A stretch of DNA of 64,000 nucleotides from Calidifontimicrobium sp035325925 (GTDB taxonomy: Bacteria; Pseudomonadota; Gammaproteobacteria; Burkholderiales; Burkholderiaceae_C). Each line of letters starts with the position of its first letter. Positions within the stretch are counted from its first letter, which is position 1. Shown here piece by piece: positions 9,728 through 19,650 of the stretch. The notes beneath the pieces are model-generated. The model saw only the letters and a list, made by a program, of their open reading frames with translations, was not told the DNA's origin and made no database searches. The DNA lies in assembly GCF_035325925.1 (NCBI RefSeq), contig NZ_DAOKZA010000013.1:31454-95453 (forward strand). The letters run 5' to 3'. The position numbers and the translations under genes were made by a program.

Positions 9728-10732
9728 CCGACCGGCAACTGCAAGCGCGCGACTGGCTGGTGCTGTTCGGCCTGACCGGTTGGGCGTTGTCGCTGCCCTA
9801 CTACGGCAGCGAATTCGCCGTCTCGATGGCGCTGAGCTGCCTGATGTACATCGCGCTGGCGACCAGCTGGAGCCTGTTCTGCGGCAGCACGCGCTACCTG
9901 TCGCTGGCCACTGCGGCGTTCTTCGGCATCGGCGCCTACACCAGCGCGCTGACGATGGAAGGCCAAGGCTGGACGCTGGCCATCGTCTACGGCGCCGGCG
10001 TCGCGACGGCGGTGGCCGTCGTGATGGGCGCGCTGGTGCTGCACCTGCGCGGCACCTACTTCGCGGTGCTGACCTTCGGCATGACGGAGCTGATCCGCCA
10101 TGCGATCACGACCTGGGAGAAGCAGGTCACCGGCACCGTGGGCCGCGTGCTGGCGGTGGTGCCCGAGCGCGACACCGTCTACCTGACCGTGCTGCTGCTG
10201 GCGGTGCTGGCGGTGGCCACCTCCATCGTCGTGCGGCGCACGCGCTTCGGGCTCGCGATGCGCGGCATCGGCAGCGACGAGCAGCGCGCGCAGACGCTGG
10301 GCGTGGATACGCGCCTGGTCAAGATCGCCGGCTTCGCGCTGACCGCCGCGTTCGCCGGCGCGATGGGCGCGGCGATGAGCGTGCGCTGGACCTACATCGA
10401 CCCGACCACGGTCTTCAACCCCTTCATCGGCTTCCAGACCGTGCTGATCGCGCTGATCGGCGGCGCGGCCACGCTGTGGGGACCGCTGATCGCGGCCATC
10501 GTCTTCAGCCTGCTGGCCGAGACGCTGCGCCTGCAGCTGCCGCAGCTGTACATGATGACGCTGGGGCTGCTGCTGATCCTGTCGGTGCTGTACCTGCCGG
10601 GTGGTCTGGCGTCGCTGCGCTGGGACACGTTCAAGGGCTGGTGGAACGACACCCGGGCCTGGTGGAAGGAGAAGCGCTACGAATGGAGCGGCGACAAGGC
10701 GCGCGACGAGCGGCGCGAGAAGGAGCGGCGCG

Positions 10733-10743
<11 letters not shown>
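9724..10743 (+). CDS. ABC transporter permease (LivM type)
   Basis: Second membrane subunit, 339 aa. Hydrophobic segments, the sequence GSTRYLSLATAAFFGIGAYT and the coupling loop IGGAATLWGPLIAA (about residues 247-260) identify LivM. The C-terminal 40 residues are highly charged (WWKEKRYEWSGDKARDERRE), a cytoplasmic tail. It is coupled to the upstream permease by ATGA and overlaps the start of the following ATPase. Confidence 0.95.
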
Positions 10744-11574
<831 letters not shown>

Positions 11575-11578
<4 letters not shown>

Positions 11579-12381
11579 TGTGGTGGCGCCCGGAACCCTT
11601 CACGCTCGGCGGCACCGGCCGCGCGCACCTGAAGGTGCAGGGCCTGTCCGCCGGCTACGGCCCCTTCCTCGTGCTGCGCGACCTGACGCTCGAAGCCAGG
11701 CCCGGCCTCACGGTGATCCTCGGCCCCAACGGTGCCGGCAAGACGACGCTGCTCAAGGCGCTGGCCGGGCTGATCCCGCGCCGGGGCATCGTCACGCTGG
11801 ACGGCGAGGACCTGCCCGAGAAGACGCACGAGATCGTGCGCGACGGCGTCGCGCTCGTCGCCGAGGGCCGGCAGCTGTTCCCGCAGATGACGGTGACCGA
11901 GAACCTCGAGCTCGGCGGCTGGCTGGTCCCCAAATCCGAACGCGCACGCCGCATCGACGAGGCCTTCGGCAACTTCCCCAAGCTGCGCGAGCGCGCGAAC
12001 CAGCTCGCCGGCACGATGAGCGGCGGCGAGCAGCAGATGGTGGCCGTGGCGCGCGCGATGGTCAGCCATCCGCGCCTGCTGATGCTCGACGAGCCTTCGC
12101 TGGGCCTGGCGCCGAAGATGGTCGACGAGCTGCTGGCCATCGCGCGGCGCATCGCCGACGCCGGCACCACGGTGCTGATGGTCGAGCAGAACGTCAAGAA
12201 GGCGCTGGCCGTGGCCGACCGCGGCTACGTGCTGGAGCGTGGCGTGCTCGTGGCCAGCGGCCAGGCGAAGCTGCTGGCGCGCTCCAGCGTCGTGCGCGAG
12301 GCCTACCTCGGCGCCGCCGCTTCCGACACCACCACCGCCGCCGACGCGGCACATCGGCGCCGCGCCGCGGCGACCGCCTGA
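11575..12381 (+). CDS. ABC transporter ATP-binding protein (LivF type)
   Basis: Second ATPase of the importer, 268 aa. Walker A GPNGAGKTT is at residues 50-58, a canonical signature MSGGEQQMVAVARAM follows, then Walker B LLMLDEPSLGLAP. An extra N-terminal stretch of about 18 residues (MMWWRPEPFTLGGTGRAH) precedes the usual LivF start, and the C-terminus ends in an Ala/Arg-rich tail. It is coupled to LivG by ATGA and sits 15 nt before the aldehyde dehydrogenase gene. Confidence 0.95.
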
Positions 12382-12396
12382 CCCAAGGAGAGCCCC

Positions 12397-13851
12397 ATGT
12401 CCGACCTGTCGATGCTCATCAACGGCCTGAAGGTGACGGCCGAGAAGAACGCCACGTTCGAACGCCGCAACCCGCTCGACGGCACGGTGGCCACGCGCGC
12501 GCCGGCCTGCACGCCGGCCGATGCGGTGATGGCCGTCGAGGCCGCCGCCGAGGCCTTCAAGACCTGGAGCGAGACCGGGCCCGGCGCGCGCCGCGCGCTG
12601 CTGCTCAAGGCCGCCGACGCGCTGGAGGCCAAGACGCCGCAGTTCGTCGAGGCGGTGCCCGCCGAGACCGGCGCCACCGGCATGTGGGCCGGCTTCAACG
12701 TCTTCCTGGCCGCCGGCATGATCCGCGAGGCCGCGGCGCTGACGACGCAGGTCGCCGGCGAGGTGATCCCGTCGGACGTGCCGGGCAGCCTGGCGATGGG
12801 CGTGCGCCAGCCCGCGGGCGTGGTGCTCGGCATCGCACCCTGGAATGCGCCGGTCATCCTGGGCGTGCGCGCGATCGCCACGCCGCTGGCCTGCGGCAAC
12901 ACCGTGATCCTGAAGGGCAGCGAGAACTGCCCGCGCACGCACGCGCTGATCGTCGAGGCCTTCCAGGACGCGGGCTTCCCGCCCGGCGTCGTCAACTACA
13001 TCACCAACGCCCCGGCCGACGCCGGCGCGGTGGTCGAGGCGATGGTCGCGCACCCGGCGGTGCGCCGCGTCAACTTCACCGGCAGCACGCGCGTGGGCAG
13101 GATCATCGCGATGACCTGCGCGAAGTACCTCAAGCCGGTGGTGCTGGAGCTCGGCGGCAAGGCGCCGATGGTGGTGCTGGACGACGCCGACCTCGACGAC
13201 GCGGTCAACGCCGCGGCCTTCGGCTGCTTCGCCAACAGCGGCCAGATCTGCATGTCCACCGAGCGGCTGATCGTCGACCGGAAGATCGCCGACGAGTTCG
13301 TCAAGAAGTTCGCCGACAAGGCCAGGAGCCTGCCGCTGGGGGACCCGCGCAAGCCCGAGCCCGTCGTGCTCGGCTCGGTGATCGGCATGCCCACCGTCGA
13401 ACACTGCAACGCGCTGATCGACGACGCGCTGGCCAAGGGCGCCAAGCTGGTGTGCGGCGGCAAGGCCGAGACCACGCTGATGCCGGCCACGCTGCTCGAC
13501 CACGTGACGCCGGCGATGCGCATCTACCACGAGGAGACCTTCGGCCCGGTCAAGGCGATCGTGCGCGTGAACGGCATCGAGGAGGCGGTGGACTGCGCCA
13601 ACGACAACGAGTACGGGCTGTCGGCGGCCGTGTTCGGGCGCGACATCGCACGCGCGTTCAACGTCGCGCGCAAAATCGACTCGGGCATCTGCCACGTCAA
13701 CGGTCCGACGGTGCACGACGAGGCACAGATGCCGTTCGGCGGCGTCAAGGGTTCGGGCATCGGCCGCTTCGGCGGCAGGGCCGGCATCGCCGAGTTCACC
13801 GAGCTGCGCTGGATCACGGTGCAGACCACGCCGCGACACTATCCGTTCTGA
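12397..13851 (+). CDS. Aldehyde dehydrogenase (vanillin/salicylaldehyde-type)
   Basis: NAD(P)-dependent oxidation of an aldehyde to its acid, 484 aa. The catalytic cysteine is C285 (NSGQICMSTER), the general base is E251 (LELGGKAP) and N150 lies in APWN. Overall sequence style (FNVFLAAGMIREAAALTTQV) resembles the vanillin/salicylaldehyde dehydrogenase branch. A CAAGGAG site is about 6 nt before the ATG. It is the last gene of the importer operon, so importer and enzyme probably serve one aromatic or aldehyde-yielding substrate. Exact substrate unknown. Confidence 0.9.
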   Translation: MSDLSMLINGLKVTAEKNATFERRNPLDGTVATRAPACTPADAVMAVEAAAEAFKTWSETGPGARRALLLKAADALEAKTPQFVEAVPAETGATGMWAGFNVFLAAGMIREAAALTTQVAGEVIPSDVPGSLAMGVRQPAGVVLGIAPWNAPVILGVRAIATPLACGNTVILKGSENCPRTHALIVEAFQDAGFPPGVVNYITNAPADAGAVVEAMVAHPAVRRVNFTGSTRVGRIIAMTCAKYLKPVVLELGGKAPMVVLDDADLDDAVNAAAFGCFANSGQICMSTERLIVDRKIADEFVKKFADKARSLPLGDPRKPEPVVLGSVIGMPTVEHCNALIDDALAKGAKLVCGGKAETTLMPATLLDHVTPAMRIYHEETFGPVKAIVRVNGIEEAVDCANDNEYGLSAAVFGRDIARAFNVARKIDSGICHVNGPTVHDEAQMPFGGVKGSGIGRFGGRAGIAEFTELRWITVQTTPRHYPF

Positions 13852-13861
13852 TACCACCCCC

Positions 13862-13880
13862 GGGGCGCCTTCGGCGCCTC
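13862..13880 (+). terminator. Small hairpin after aldehyde dehydrogenase
   Basis: GGCGCC-TTC-GGCGCC, extendable by a G-U and a G-C pair, starts about 10 nt after the stop. No U-tract; weak candidate. Confidence 0.3.
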
Positions 13881-13901
13881 GCGCCGCAGGAGGGCGACTC
13901 G

Positions 13902-13943
13902 ATGCAACAACGCGAACCGCAACCCCCCGATGAGCGCTGCTGA
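13902..13943 (+). CDS. 13-codon leader peptide overlapping the helicase start
   Basis: Encodes MQQREPQPPDERC. An almost ideal Shine-Dalgarno (AGGAGG, 13889-13894) lies 7 nt before its ATG, while the helicase ATG at 13930 has none. The leader stop (13941-13943) is 11 nt beyond the helicase start, in another frame, so ribosomes terminating on the leader could reinitiate backward. This is a translational-coupling arrangement. Too short to judge by homology. Confidence 0.5.
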   Translation: MQQREPQPPDERC

Positions 13944-16191
13944 CGCCTCCCCGCCGCCGACTGCGAAAGCGCGGCCGTCCAAGCCGGCCGAACTGCCCGA
14001 TCCGCGGCACGCAGCGCGGCTGCCGCCGGGCATCGACGCGAAGGCGCTGGCGCGCATCCGCCACGCGCTGCACCACCTGCCGCAGGTCGTGCGGCCGGCC
14101 GACTTCCTGGTCGACCCCGGCACCGACCCCGAAGCGCACCTCGACGCGCTCGGCCTGGTGATGCTGCAGAAGCCGGTGGCCGGCCAGCGGCCGAGCCGCT
14201 GGATCGCGCCGCAGGACATCGAGCCGGCACTCGCGCACCTGCAGGCCGTCGGCGGCGGCGCCGACGCGCGGCCGCGCATGCTCGAGCGCTTCGCCGCGCT
14301 CGAGGCGCTCGCGGTGACGCGCCGCGCCGGCCGCTGGACGCGGCTGATCCGCCACACGCTGACGCTGTCCGAGCCGGGCTGGAAGCTGCCGATCTACCAC
14401 CGCGTGCCGGTACCGCACGACGCGGTGTGGGCCTTCTTCCGCGACGGCGACACCGCGGCGCTGCAGGCGGCGATGGGCCCTCCGGCGCAGCACCCGCAGG
14501 CCACACAGGTGACGGCGCACGTCGAGTCGCTGGTCGCCGCCGCGCGCGCGGCCGCGCCGCAGCACCTGGCGTCGCTGCTGCCGCGGCTGCAGGCCGAATG
14601 CGCGTCGCCACTGCCGCTGGACGAACTGCTGGCCGCCTGCACGCGCGCCGAACGGCGCTGGGCGCAGCAGGCGGCCGAGCTCGACGCGCTCGACGGCCTG
14701 GCGGGCGAGCTCGCCTTCCAGGGCTACCCGGCGACCTTCCCGAAGGCGCGCGCGCTCGACCGCCGCGTGCGCCTGTTCGTCGGCCCGCCCAACAGCGGCA
14801 AGACGCACGCCGCGTTCGAGCGGCTGGCGCAGGCGCTGGACGGGGCGTACCTCGCGCCGCTGCGCCTGCTCGCGCTGGAGGGCCGCGACCGGCTGGTGGG
14901 ACGCGGCGTGCCCTGCTCGCTGCTGACCGGCGAGGAGAACGTGCCGGCGCCCGGCGCACGCGTGGTCTCGAGCACGATCGAGATGATGAACACGCAGCGC
15001 GAGATCGACGTCGCCGTCATCGACGAGGCGCAGATGATCTTCGACGCCTCGCGCGGCTGGGCCTGGACGCAGGCCATCGTCGCGGTGCCGGCGCGCGAGG
15101 TCATCGTGATCTGCTCGGCCTTCGCGGTGCCCGCCATCGAGCGCCTGTTCGGCCTGTGCGGCGAGCGCTGCGAGGTGCAGCACTTCGAGCGCAAGCAGCA
15201 CGTGCAGCTGCTGCCGCGCCCGGTGCCGCTGGAGCAGCTGGCGCTGGGCGACGCGGTGGTCGCCTTCAGCCGGCGCGACGTGCTGATGCTGCGCGACCGC
15301 ATCGCCGCCGCCGGCCACCCGGTGTCGGTGATCTACGGCGCGCTGCCGCCCGAGGTGCGGCGGCGCGAGGCCGAGCGCTTCGCCGAGGGCGCGTCGCACA
15401 TCCTGGTGGCCACCGACGCGATCGGCATGGGGCTGAACCTGCCGATCCGGCGCGTGCTGTTCTCCACCCTGGTCAAGTACGACGGCGTCGCCGACCGGCC
15501 GTTGGACGTGTCGGAGACGCACCAGATCGCCGGCCGCGCCGGCCGCTACGGCATGCACGAGGAGGGTTTCGTCGGCGTGCTCGACGGCGCCGAGCCCGAC
15601 GCGCAGGAGGCGCTGGCCGAACTGCTGCCGCAGCAGCCGCGCGCGCCGCGCGACTTCAAGGCCCCGGTGGCGCCCAACCCCTGGCACGTGGCGACGATTG
15701 CCGAGCGGCTGCAGCGCACGCGGCTGCGCGAGGTGTTGGCGGTTTTCGTCGAGCAGCTGCGGCTGGACGACGCGCACTTCGCGGTCGCGCCGCTGGAGCA
15801 GATGCTGGACCTGGCCGGCCAGCTCGACGAACGTGCGCCGGCGCTGCCGCTGGCCATGCGCTTCACCTACGCGCAGGCGCCGGTGGACACGCGCACGGCG
15901 CAGCTCGTCGAGGCCTACCTCGACTGGGCCGAGTCGCACGCACGCACCGGGCAGGCGGGGCGCCCGACCTTCCTCGACGACGTCGACGGCCACAGCCGGC
16001 TCGAGCGCATGGAACAGGCGCTGCGCGCCTGCACGCTGTGGCTGTGGCTGGGCCTTCGTTTCGAGGGCGTGTACGGTCACGTCGACGAGGTCCTGGCGCT
16101 GCGCAGCACGCTCAACGACGGCATCGAGCGCCAGCTCAAGGGCAAGCGCCCGCTGGCCGAGCGCCGCATGCGCCGCGGCCGGCCACGCTGA
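13930..16191 (+). CDS. SUV3-like superfamily 2 RNA helicase
   Basis: 753 aa. The N-terminal 280 residues have no recognised motif. The helicase core has Walker A GPPNSGKT (285-292), a Suv3-style continuation (YLAPLRLLALEGRDRL, then GVPCSLLTGEE), the DEAQ box at 365-368 and motif VI QIAGRAGRYG at 532-541. The C-terminal 200 residues correspond to the Suv3 C-region. Eukaryotic SUV3 is the mitochondrial degradosome helicase, so an RNA-unwinding role in RNA decay is inferred here. It appears monocistronic and a hairpin follows the stop. Confidence 0.88.
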   Translation: MSAADASPPPTAKARPSKPAELPDPRHAARLPPGIDAKALARIRHALHHLPQVVRPADFLVDPGTDPEAHLDALGLVMLQKPVAGQRPSRWIAPQDIEPALAHLQAVGGGADARPRMLERFAALEALAVTRRAGRWTRLIRHTLTLSEPGWKLPIYHRVPVPHDAVWAFFRDGDTAALQAAMGPPAQHPQATQVTAHVESLVAAARAAAPQHLASLLPRLQAECASPLPLDELLAACTRAERRWAQQAAELDALDGLAGELAFQGYPATFPKARALDRRVRLFVGPPNSGKTHAAFERLAQALDGAYLAPLRLLALEGRDRLVGRGVPCSLLTGEENVPAPGARVVSSTIEMMNTQREIDVAVIDEAQMIFDASRGWAWTQAIVAVPAREVIVICSAFAVPAIERLFGLCGERCEVQHFERKQHVQLLPRPVPLEQLALGDAVVAFSRRDVLMLRDRIAAAGHPVSVIYGALPPEVRRREAERFAEGASHILVATDAIGMGLNLPIRRVLFSTLVKYDGVADRPLDVSETHQIAGRAGRYGMHEEGFVGVLDGAEPDAQEALAELLPQQPRAPRDFKAPVAPNPWHVATIAERLQRTRLREVLAVFVEQLRLDDAHFAVAPLEQMLDLAGQLDERAPALPLAMRFTYAQAPVDTRTAQLVEAYLDWAESHARTGQAGRPTFLDDVDGHSRLERMEQALRACTLWLWLGLRFEGVYGHVDEVLALRSTLNDGIERQLKGKRPLAERRMRRGRPR

Positions 16192-16210
16192 CGCCGCGCG
16201 AAGCGCGGCG
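16192..16210 (+). terminator. Hairpin directly after helicase stop
   Basis: CGCCGCGC-GAA-GCGCGGCG forms a perfect 8-bp stem with a 3-nt loop, beginning at the base after the TGA. No U-run; likely 3' end or terminator between convergent genes. Confidence 0.5.
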
Positions 16211-16340
16211 GCCGTCGAGCGTGCCGACGCCGGCGGGCACCGTGGCGGGTCGTCGACGGTCGAACATCGTCACGGTCGTGGGCCGAGGGCCGCAGGGGCG
16301 CTCGACCGGAAGCGGCGAGGGAGCCAGCGACCGCAGGCCG

Positions 16341-16400
16341 CTGGCGGGGGACAGGGAGGGCAGACCCCACTGCCCTCGGCTCGCGCGACCTGGGCATGCA
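16341..16400. repeat. Diverged copy of the 5.9-6.3 kb repeat element
   Basis: GGCGGGGGACAGGGAGGGCA, then CTGCCCTCGGCTCGCGCGAC and GGGCATGCA align with the element at 6206-6275 (GGCGGGGGACATGGAGGGCA, CGGCCTCGGCCTGCGCGAC, GCCCATGCA). The upstream CGTCGACGGTCGAACATC (about 16252) resembles CTTCGACGGTCGGACACC at about 6049, so a longer mosaic is shared. The 241-bp spacer 16192-16432 holds no gene. Confidence 0.55.
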
Positions 16401-16432
16401 TCGGACACGCGCACCGCGCACGCCGGCAGTTC

Positions 16433-17206
16433 TTACGCAGTCGAACGCCAAGTCGCATCAGGGCGCTGCGGGCCCTGGAACCCGCCGGCGCGGCAGGTCA
16501 GCACCAGCGTGTCGCGAAACGCCGGTGCGCCGGGGTCGAGCGGCTGCACCGGCGTGGTCTCGTGGATCATGCGCGCGTCGTCCAGCCACAGCACGCTCCA
16601 CGGCTCGGCCAAGGTGAAGCGCAGCCCCTGCGGACCGCCGGCGTCGAACACGCGCGTCTCGCCGCCCTTGACGTTGACGCGGCGCACCAGCACGACGACG
16701 ACCAGGTCGACGCCGTCGCGGTGCGCGCCCTCGGGCGTCGGCCGCCCGATGCCCGCCGACGCATCGATGCGAAACGGGTGCGCTTCGACGTACCACGGTC
16801 GGGCGCCGCGCAGCGCGCTGGCGCGCGCCGCGGCGACGCGAAGCAGCCGCGCCCACAGCGCGTCGCCGGCCAGCGCCGGCTCGACCGGCTCGAACCAGCG
16901 CTCGAAACCGCCGTGCAGCGCGTTGTACTCGACCGGCTGCCAGTGCGCGCGGTGCGGCGCCTGGCGCACGTCGTCGCCGTCGACGACGAAACACGCGTGC
17001 CGCCGGCGGCGGTAGCGGCCGCCGTCGCGCAGGTGCGTGTCGTCGGGCAGCCGGTCCCAGTACGGCCACCAGGCATCGAGCCGCTCGCGCGCGATGCCGC
17101 CGAGCAGCGCGCACAGCCCCGCGGCGTCGAGCACCGCGTGGCCGCGCCCGCGCAGCGCGTCGTCGAGCGCACCGGGCGCGGTCAGCGGCGGCGCCAGCGC
17201 GCTCAA
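16433..17206 (-). CDS. 2-oxoglutarate/Fe(II) dioxygenase (PF10014, BsmA/isoleucine-dioxygenase-like)
   Basis: 257 aa from TTG 17206, which overlaps the TGA of the upstream MetE-like gene (TTGA), implying translational coupling. The facial triad is visible: H162-x-D164 in PEGAHRDGVD and distal H215 in ARMIHETTP. R231 in FRDTLVLT is placed to hold 2-oxoglutarate. Characterised PF10014 members hydroxylate or S-oxidise free amino acids, including methionine by Bacillus IDO (family knowledge). Being locked to a methionine-synthase-like gene suggests an amino-acid or methyl-donor substrate, but this is inference. Confidence 0.8.
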   Translation of the reverse strand: MSALAPPLTAPGALDDALRGRGHAVLDAAGLCALLGGIARERLDAWWPYWDRLPDDTHLRDGGRYRRRRHACFVVDGDDVRQAPHRAHWQPVEYNALHGGFERWFEPVEPALAGDALWARLLRVAAARASALRGARPWYVEAHPFRIDASAGIGRPTPEGAHRDGVDLVVVVLVRRVNVKGGETRVFDAGGPQGLRFTLAEPWSVLWLDDARMIHETTPVQPLDPGAPAFRDTLVLTCRAGGFQGPQRPDATWRSTA

Positions 17207-18228
17207 GGCGCTGCCCAGCGTTCTCGCGCCAGCGCGGCGCCCTGCACCAGCGCACGCAGCTTGGCCTCGGCGACGGCGCGGCCCATCGGCGCCATGCCGC
17301 AGTTGGTGCAGGCGATCAGCCGCGCCGCGGGAACGAAACGCAGCGCGGTGCCGAGGGTGTCGGCCACCTCGTCGGGCGTCTCGACGCGGTCGCTGGCCAC
17401 GTCGATCGCGCCGACCATCACGTCCTTGCCTTCGAGCAACGCCATCAGGTCGGGCGGCACCTGCGAGTGGATGCACTCGAGGCTGACCTGGTCGATGGCA
17501 CTCTTCGCGAGCGCGGGAAACACCTGCTCGTACTGGCGCCACTCGCGTCCGAGCGTGCGCTTCCACGCGACGTTGGCCTCGATGCCGTAGCCGTAGCAGA
17601 TGTGCACCGCGGTCTTGCAGCTCAGGCCCTCGGCCGCACGCTCGAGTGCCTTCACGCCCCAGTCGGCCGCCTCGGCCATGTAGACGTTGAACGCCGGCTC
17701 GTCGAACTGGATCACGTCGATGCCGTCGGCCTGCAGCGCCCGCGCCTCCCGATTCAGCAGCTCGGCGAACGCGAAGGCCATCTGCACGCGGTCGCCGTAG
17801 AAGCGGTCGGCCACCGTGTCGACGATGGTCATCGGCCCGGGCAGCGTGAACTTGGTGCGCCGCGTCGTGTGCGCGCGCAGCAGCCGCGCCTCGGCCTCGT
17901 GCACGCGGCCCTTCAGGGCGAGCGGCGCGACGACCTGCGGCACCATCGCCTTGTGGCGGTCGGCGCGGATGCCCATCTCGACCTTGTGCTCGAAGTCGAT
18001 GCCGTCGACGCGCTCGAGGAAGCCGTGCACGAAGTGCTGGCGCGCCTGCTCGCCGTCGCCGATCACGTCGAGCCCGGCGTCCTCCTGGTGCTTGATCCAC
18101 AGCAGCGTCGCGTCGAGCTGGGCCTGCGCCCGCTCGGCACCGTCGGCCTGCCAGCGCGGCCACAGCTTGTGCGGCTCGGCCAGCCAGGCGGGCTTGGGCA
18201 GGCTGCCGGCGATCGTCGTGTCGAACAT
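17203..18228 (-). CDS. Cobalamin-independent methionine synthase-like protein (MetE C-domain only; MesD-like?)
   Basis: 341 aa, corresponding to the catalytic C-terminal barrel of MetE without the N-terminal folate-binding half. Zinc ligands fit H209-x-C211 (AVHICYGYG), E251 (VSLECIHS) and C307/C310 (ACTNCGM). The homocysteine-binding region includes FDEPAFN (175-181). ATG 18228 was chosen over 18255 because GGAGGAG lies about 10 nt upstream. Short folate-independent MetE relatives (MesA-MesD) are known; MesD needs a partner (MesX, DUF1852) and oxygen. No DUF1852 gene is next to it; a 2OG dioxygenase is coupled instead. Function beyond the MetE fold is inferred. Confidence 0.85.
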   Translation of the reverse strand: MFDTTIAGSLPKPAWLAEPHKLWPRWQADGAERAQAQLDATLLWIKHQEDAGLDVIGDGEQARQHFVHGFLERVDGIDFEHKVEMGIRADRHKAMVPQVVAPLALKGRVHEAEARLLRAHTTRRTKFTLPGPMTIVDTVADRFYGDRVQMAFAFAELLNREARALQADGIDVIQFDEPAFNVYMAEAADWGVKALERAAEGLSCKTAVHICYGYGIEANVAWKRTLGREWRQYEQVFPALAKSAIDQVSLECIHSQVPPDLMALLEGKDVMVGAIDVASDRVETPDEVADTLGTALRFVPAARLIACTNCGMAPMGRAVAEAKLRALVQGAALARERWAAP

Positions 18229-18346
18229 CGTCTTCGCTCCTCCGGCGCCGAGCATAGCGGCAGCGGCGCCGGTCGCGCCGGACGTGCCTTTCGTCGCGCG
18301 CCACGCCCGTCCGGTCGCGCCGCTGGCCGCTTGCGGCGGCGCTGGC

Positions 18347-18352
18347 TATGCT
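18347..18352 (+). promoter_or_regulatory. -10 hexamer 8 nt before sensor kinase ATG
   Basis: TATGCT is followed by 8 nt and then ATG 18361 with no Shine-Dalgarno between. If used, the transcript would start at or within 1-2 nt of the ATG (leaderless). Confidence 0.4.
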
Positions 18353-18360
18353 GTGCACCG

Positions 18361-19650
18361 ATGACCACCGTCGCGGCACCGCTGCCTCCCGCGCCCGACC
18401 AGCCGCTGCCGGCCGAGCTGTCGGGACGCGCGCAGGGCTGGTTCACGCGCTACCGCCGCTGGCCGGTGTTCAGCGCGCCATGGGCGCGCGAGCGCACGCT
18501 GGCCTGGGCGGTGCCGGTGGGCGTCGCGCTGCTCCTGGTGGCCGGCTTCGGGCGGGCCAATTCGAGCAGCGGATGGCCTTGGGCGGCGCTGCTGGGGCTG
18601 TCGTTCAACCTGCTGATCCCGCTGGTCGCCGGGCCGCGGTTCGGCGCCTGGGTGCGCCGGCGCGCCTGGCCCGAGCGAGTCGAGGGCTGGGCGCTGCTCG
18701 CCGCGGTGCTGGCGGCGGTGGCGCTGACGCTGGGCGTGTCGCGCGTCGCCGGCGAGCCGGTCAAGCAGTGGATCGCCGAGCGCATCGGCGACGTCGACGC
18801 CGAAGGCAAGCGCCGGCGCATCGCGCTGCACATCGGCATCCTGGTGCAGCCGATCGAAGACCGCCAGCCCGACGCCGCCGCCGCAGCGCAGCGGTCGCGC
18901 AGCGCCGACGACGCGAGCAACCTCGCGGTGCACGCCTTCGTCGCGTTCTGGCTGGCCGGCGGCTTCGCGCTGGTCGGCTGGCGGCGCGAGCGCGCGGCGC
19001 TGGCCGCGCTGGCGCGCGAGCGCGAACTGCGCGAGGCGCAGGCGCAGCGCCGCGAGGCCGAGTTGCGGCTGTCGGTGCTCGCGGCGCAGGTCGAGCCGCA
19101 CTTCCTGTTCAACACGCTGGCCGGCGTGCGCAGTGCGATCGCCACCGACCCGGCACGCGCGACGACGATGATCGACCGCCTCGTCGAGTACCTGCGCGCG
19201 GCGATCCCGCGGTTGCGCAGCGACGGCGCCGTCGACGCGACGCTGGGCGCGCAGTTCGAGCTGCTGCGCGCCTACCTCGGGCTGATGGCCGCACGCATGC
19301 CGCGGCTGGCCTGGCGCGTCGACGCGCCGGCCGACCTGCTGCGCGCGCGCTGCCCGCCGCTGCTGCTGGTGTCGCTGGTCGAGAACGCGGTCAAGCACGG
19401 CGTCGAGCCGAAGGTCGGCGCGGCGCGCGTCGACGTGGGCGCCGCGCGCACCGACGACGGGCGGCTGGCGATCCACGTCGCCGACGACGGCGTCGGCTTC
19501 GGCGGCGCGTCGGCCGGCACCGGGCTGGGGCTCGCCAACATCCGCGAGCGGCTCGCGCAGCTGTACGGCGAACGCGCGTCGCTGGCGCTGCGCAGCCGCA
19601 CCGAGGGCGGCGTCGTCGCGACGCTGACGCTGCCTCTGGACTTCGAGTGA
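18361..19650 (+). CDS. LytS/YehU-type sensor histidine kinase
   Basis: 429 aa integral membrane kinase. Hydrophobic segments lie at about 49-62, 70-87, 101-118 and 196-207. A coiled linker (REAQAQRREAELRLS) leads to the His_kinase domain with the phospho-acceptor H247 in AAQVEPHFLFNTLAGVRSAI. The HATPase region has VENAVKHGVEPK and DDGVGFGG. It overlaps the response regulator gene by one base (TGATG). The signal is unknown. It is divergent from the MetE-like gene with a 132-bp spacer. Confidence 0.92.
   Translation: MTTVAAPLPPAPDQPLPAELSGRAQGWFTRYRRWPVFSAPWARERTLAWAVPVGVALLLVAGFGRANSSSGWPWAALLGLSFNLLIPLVAGPRFGAWVRRRAWPERVEGWALLAAVLAAVALTLGVSRVAGEPVKQWIAERIGDVDAEGKRRRIALHIGILVQPIEDRQPDAAAAAQRSRSADDASNLAVHAFVAFWLAGGFALVGWRRERAALAALARERELREAQAQRREAELRLSVLAAQVEPHFLFNTLAGVRSAIATDPARATTMIDRLVEYLRAAIPRLRSDGAVDATLGAQFELLRAYLGLMAARMPRLAWRVDAPADLLRARCPPLLLVSLVENAVKHGVEPKVGAARVDVGAARTDDGRLAIHVADDGVGFGGASAGTGLGLANIRERLAQLYGERASLALRSRTEGGVVATLTLPLDFE

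Noticed and set aside
16433..18379. A 648-codon frame joining the dioxygenase to sequence under the MetE-like gene
   Set aside because: The upstream part is an out-of-frame shadow of the MetE-like gene; the TTG at 17206 with TTGA overlap explains the true start.
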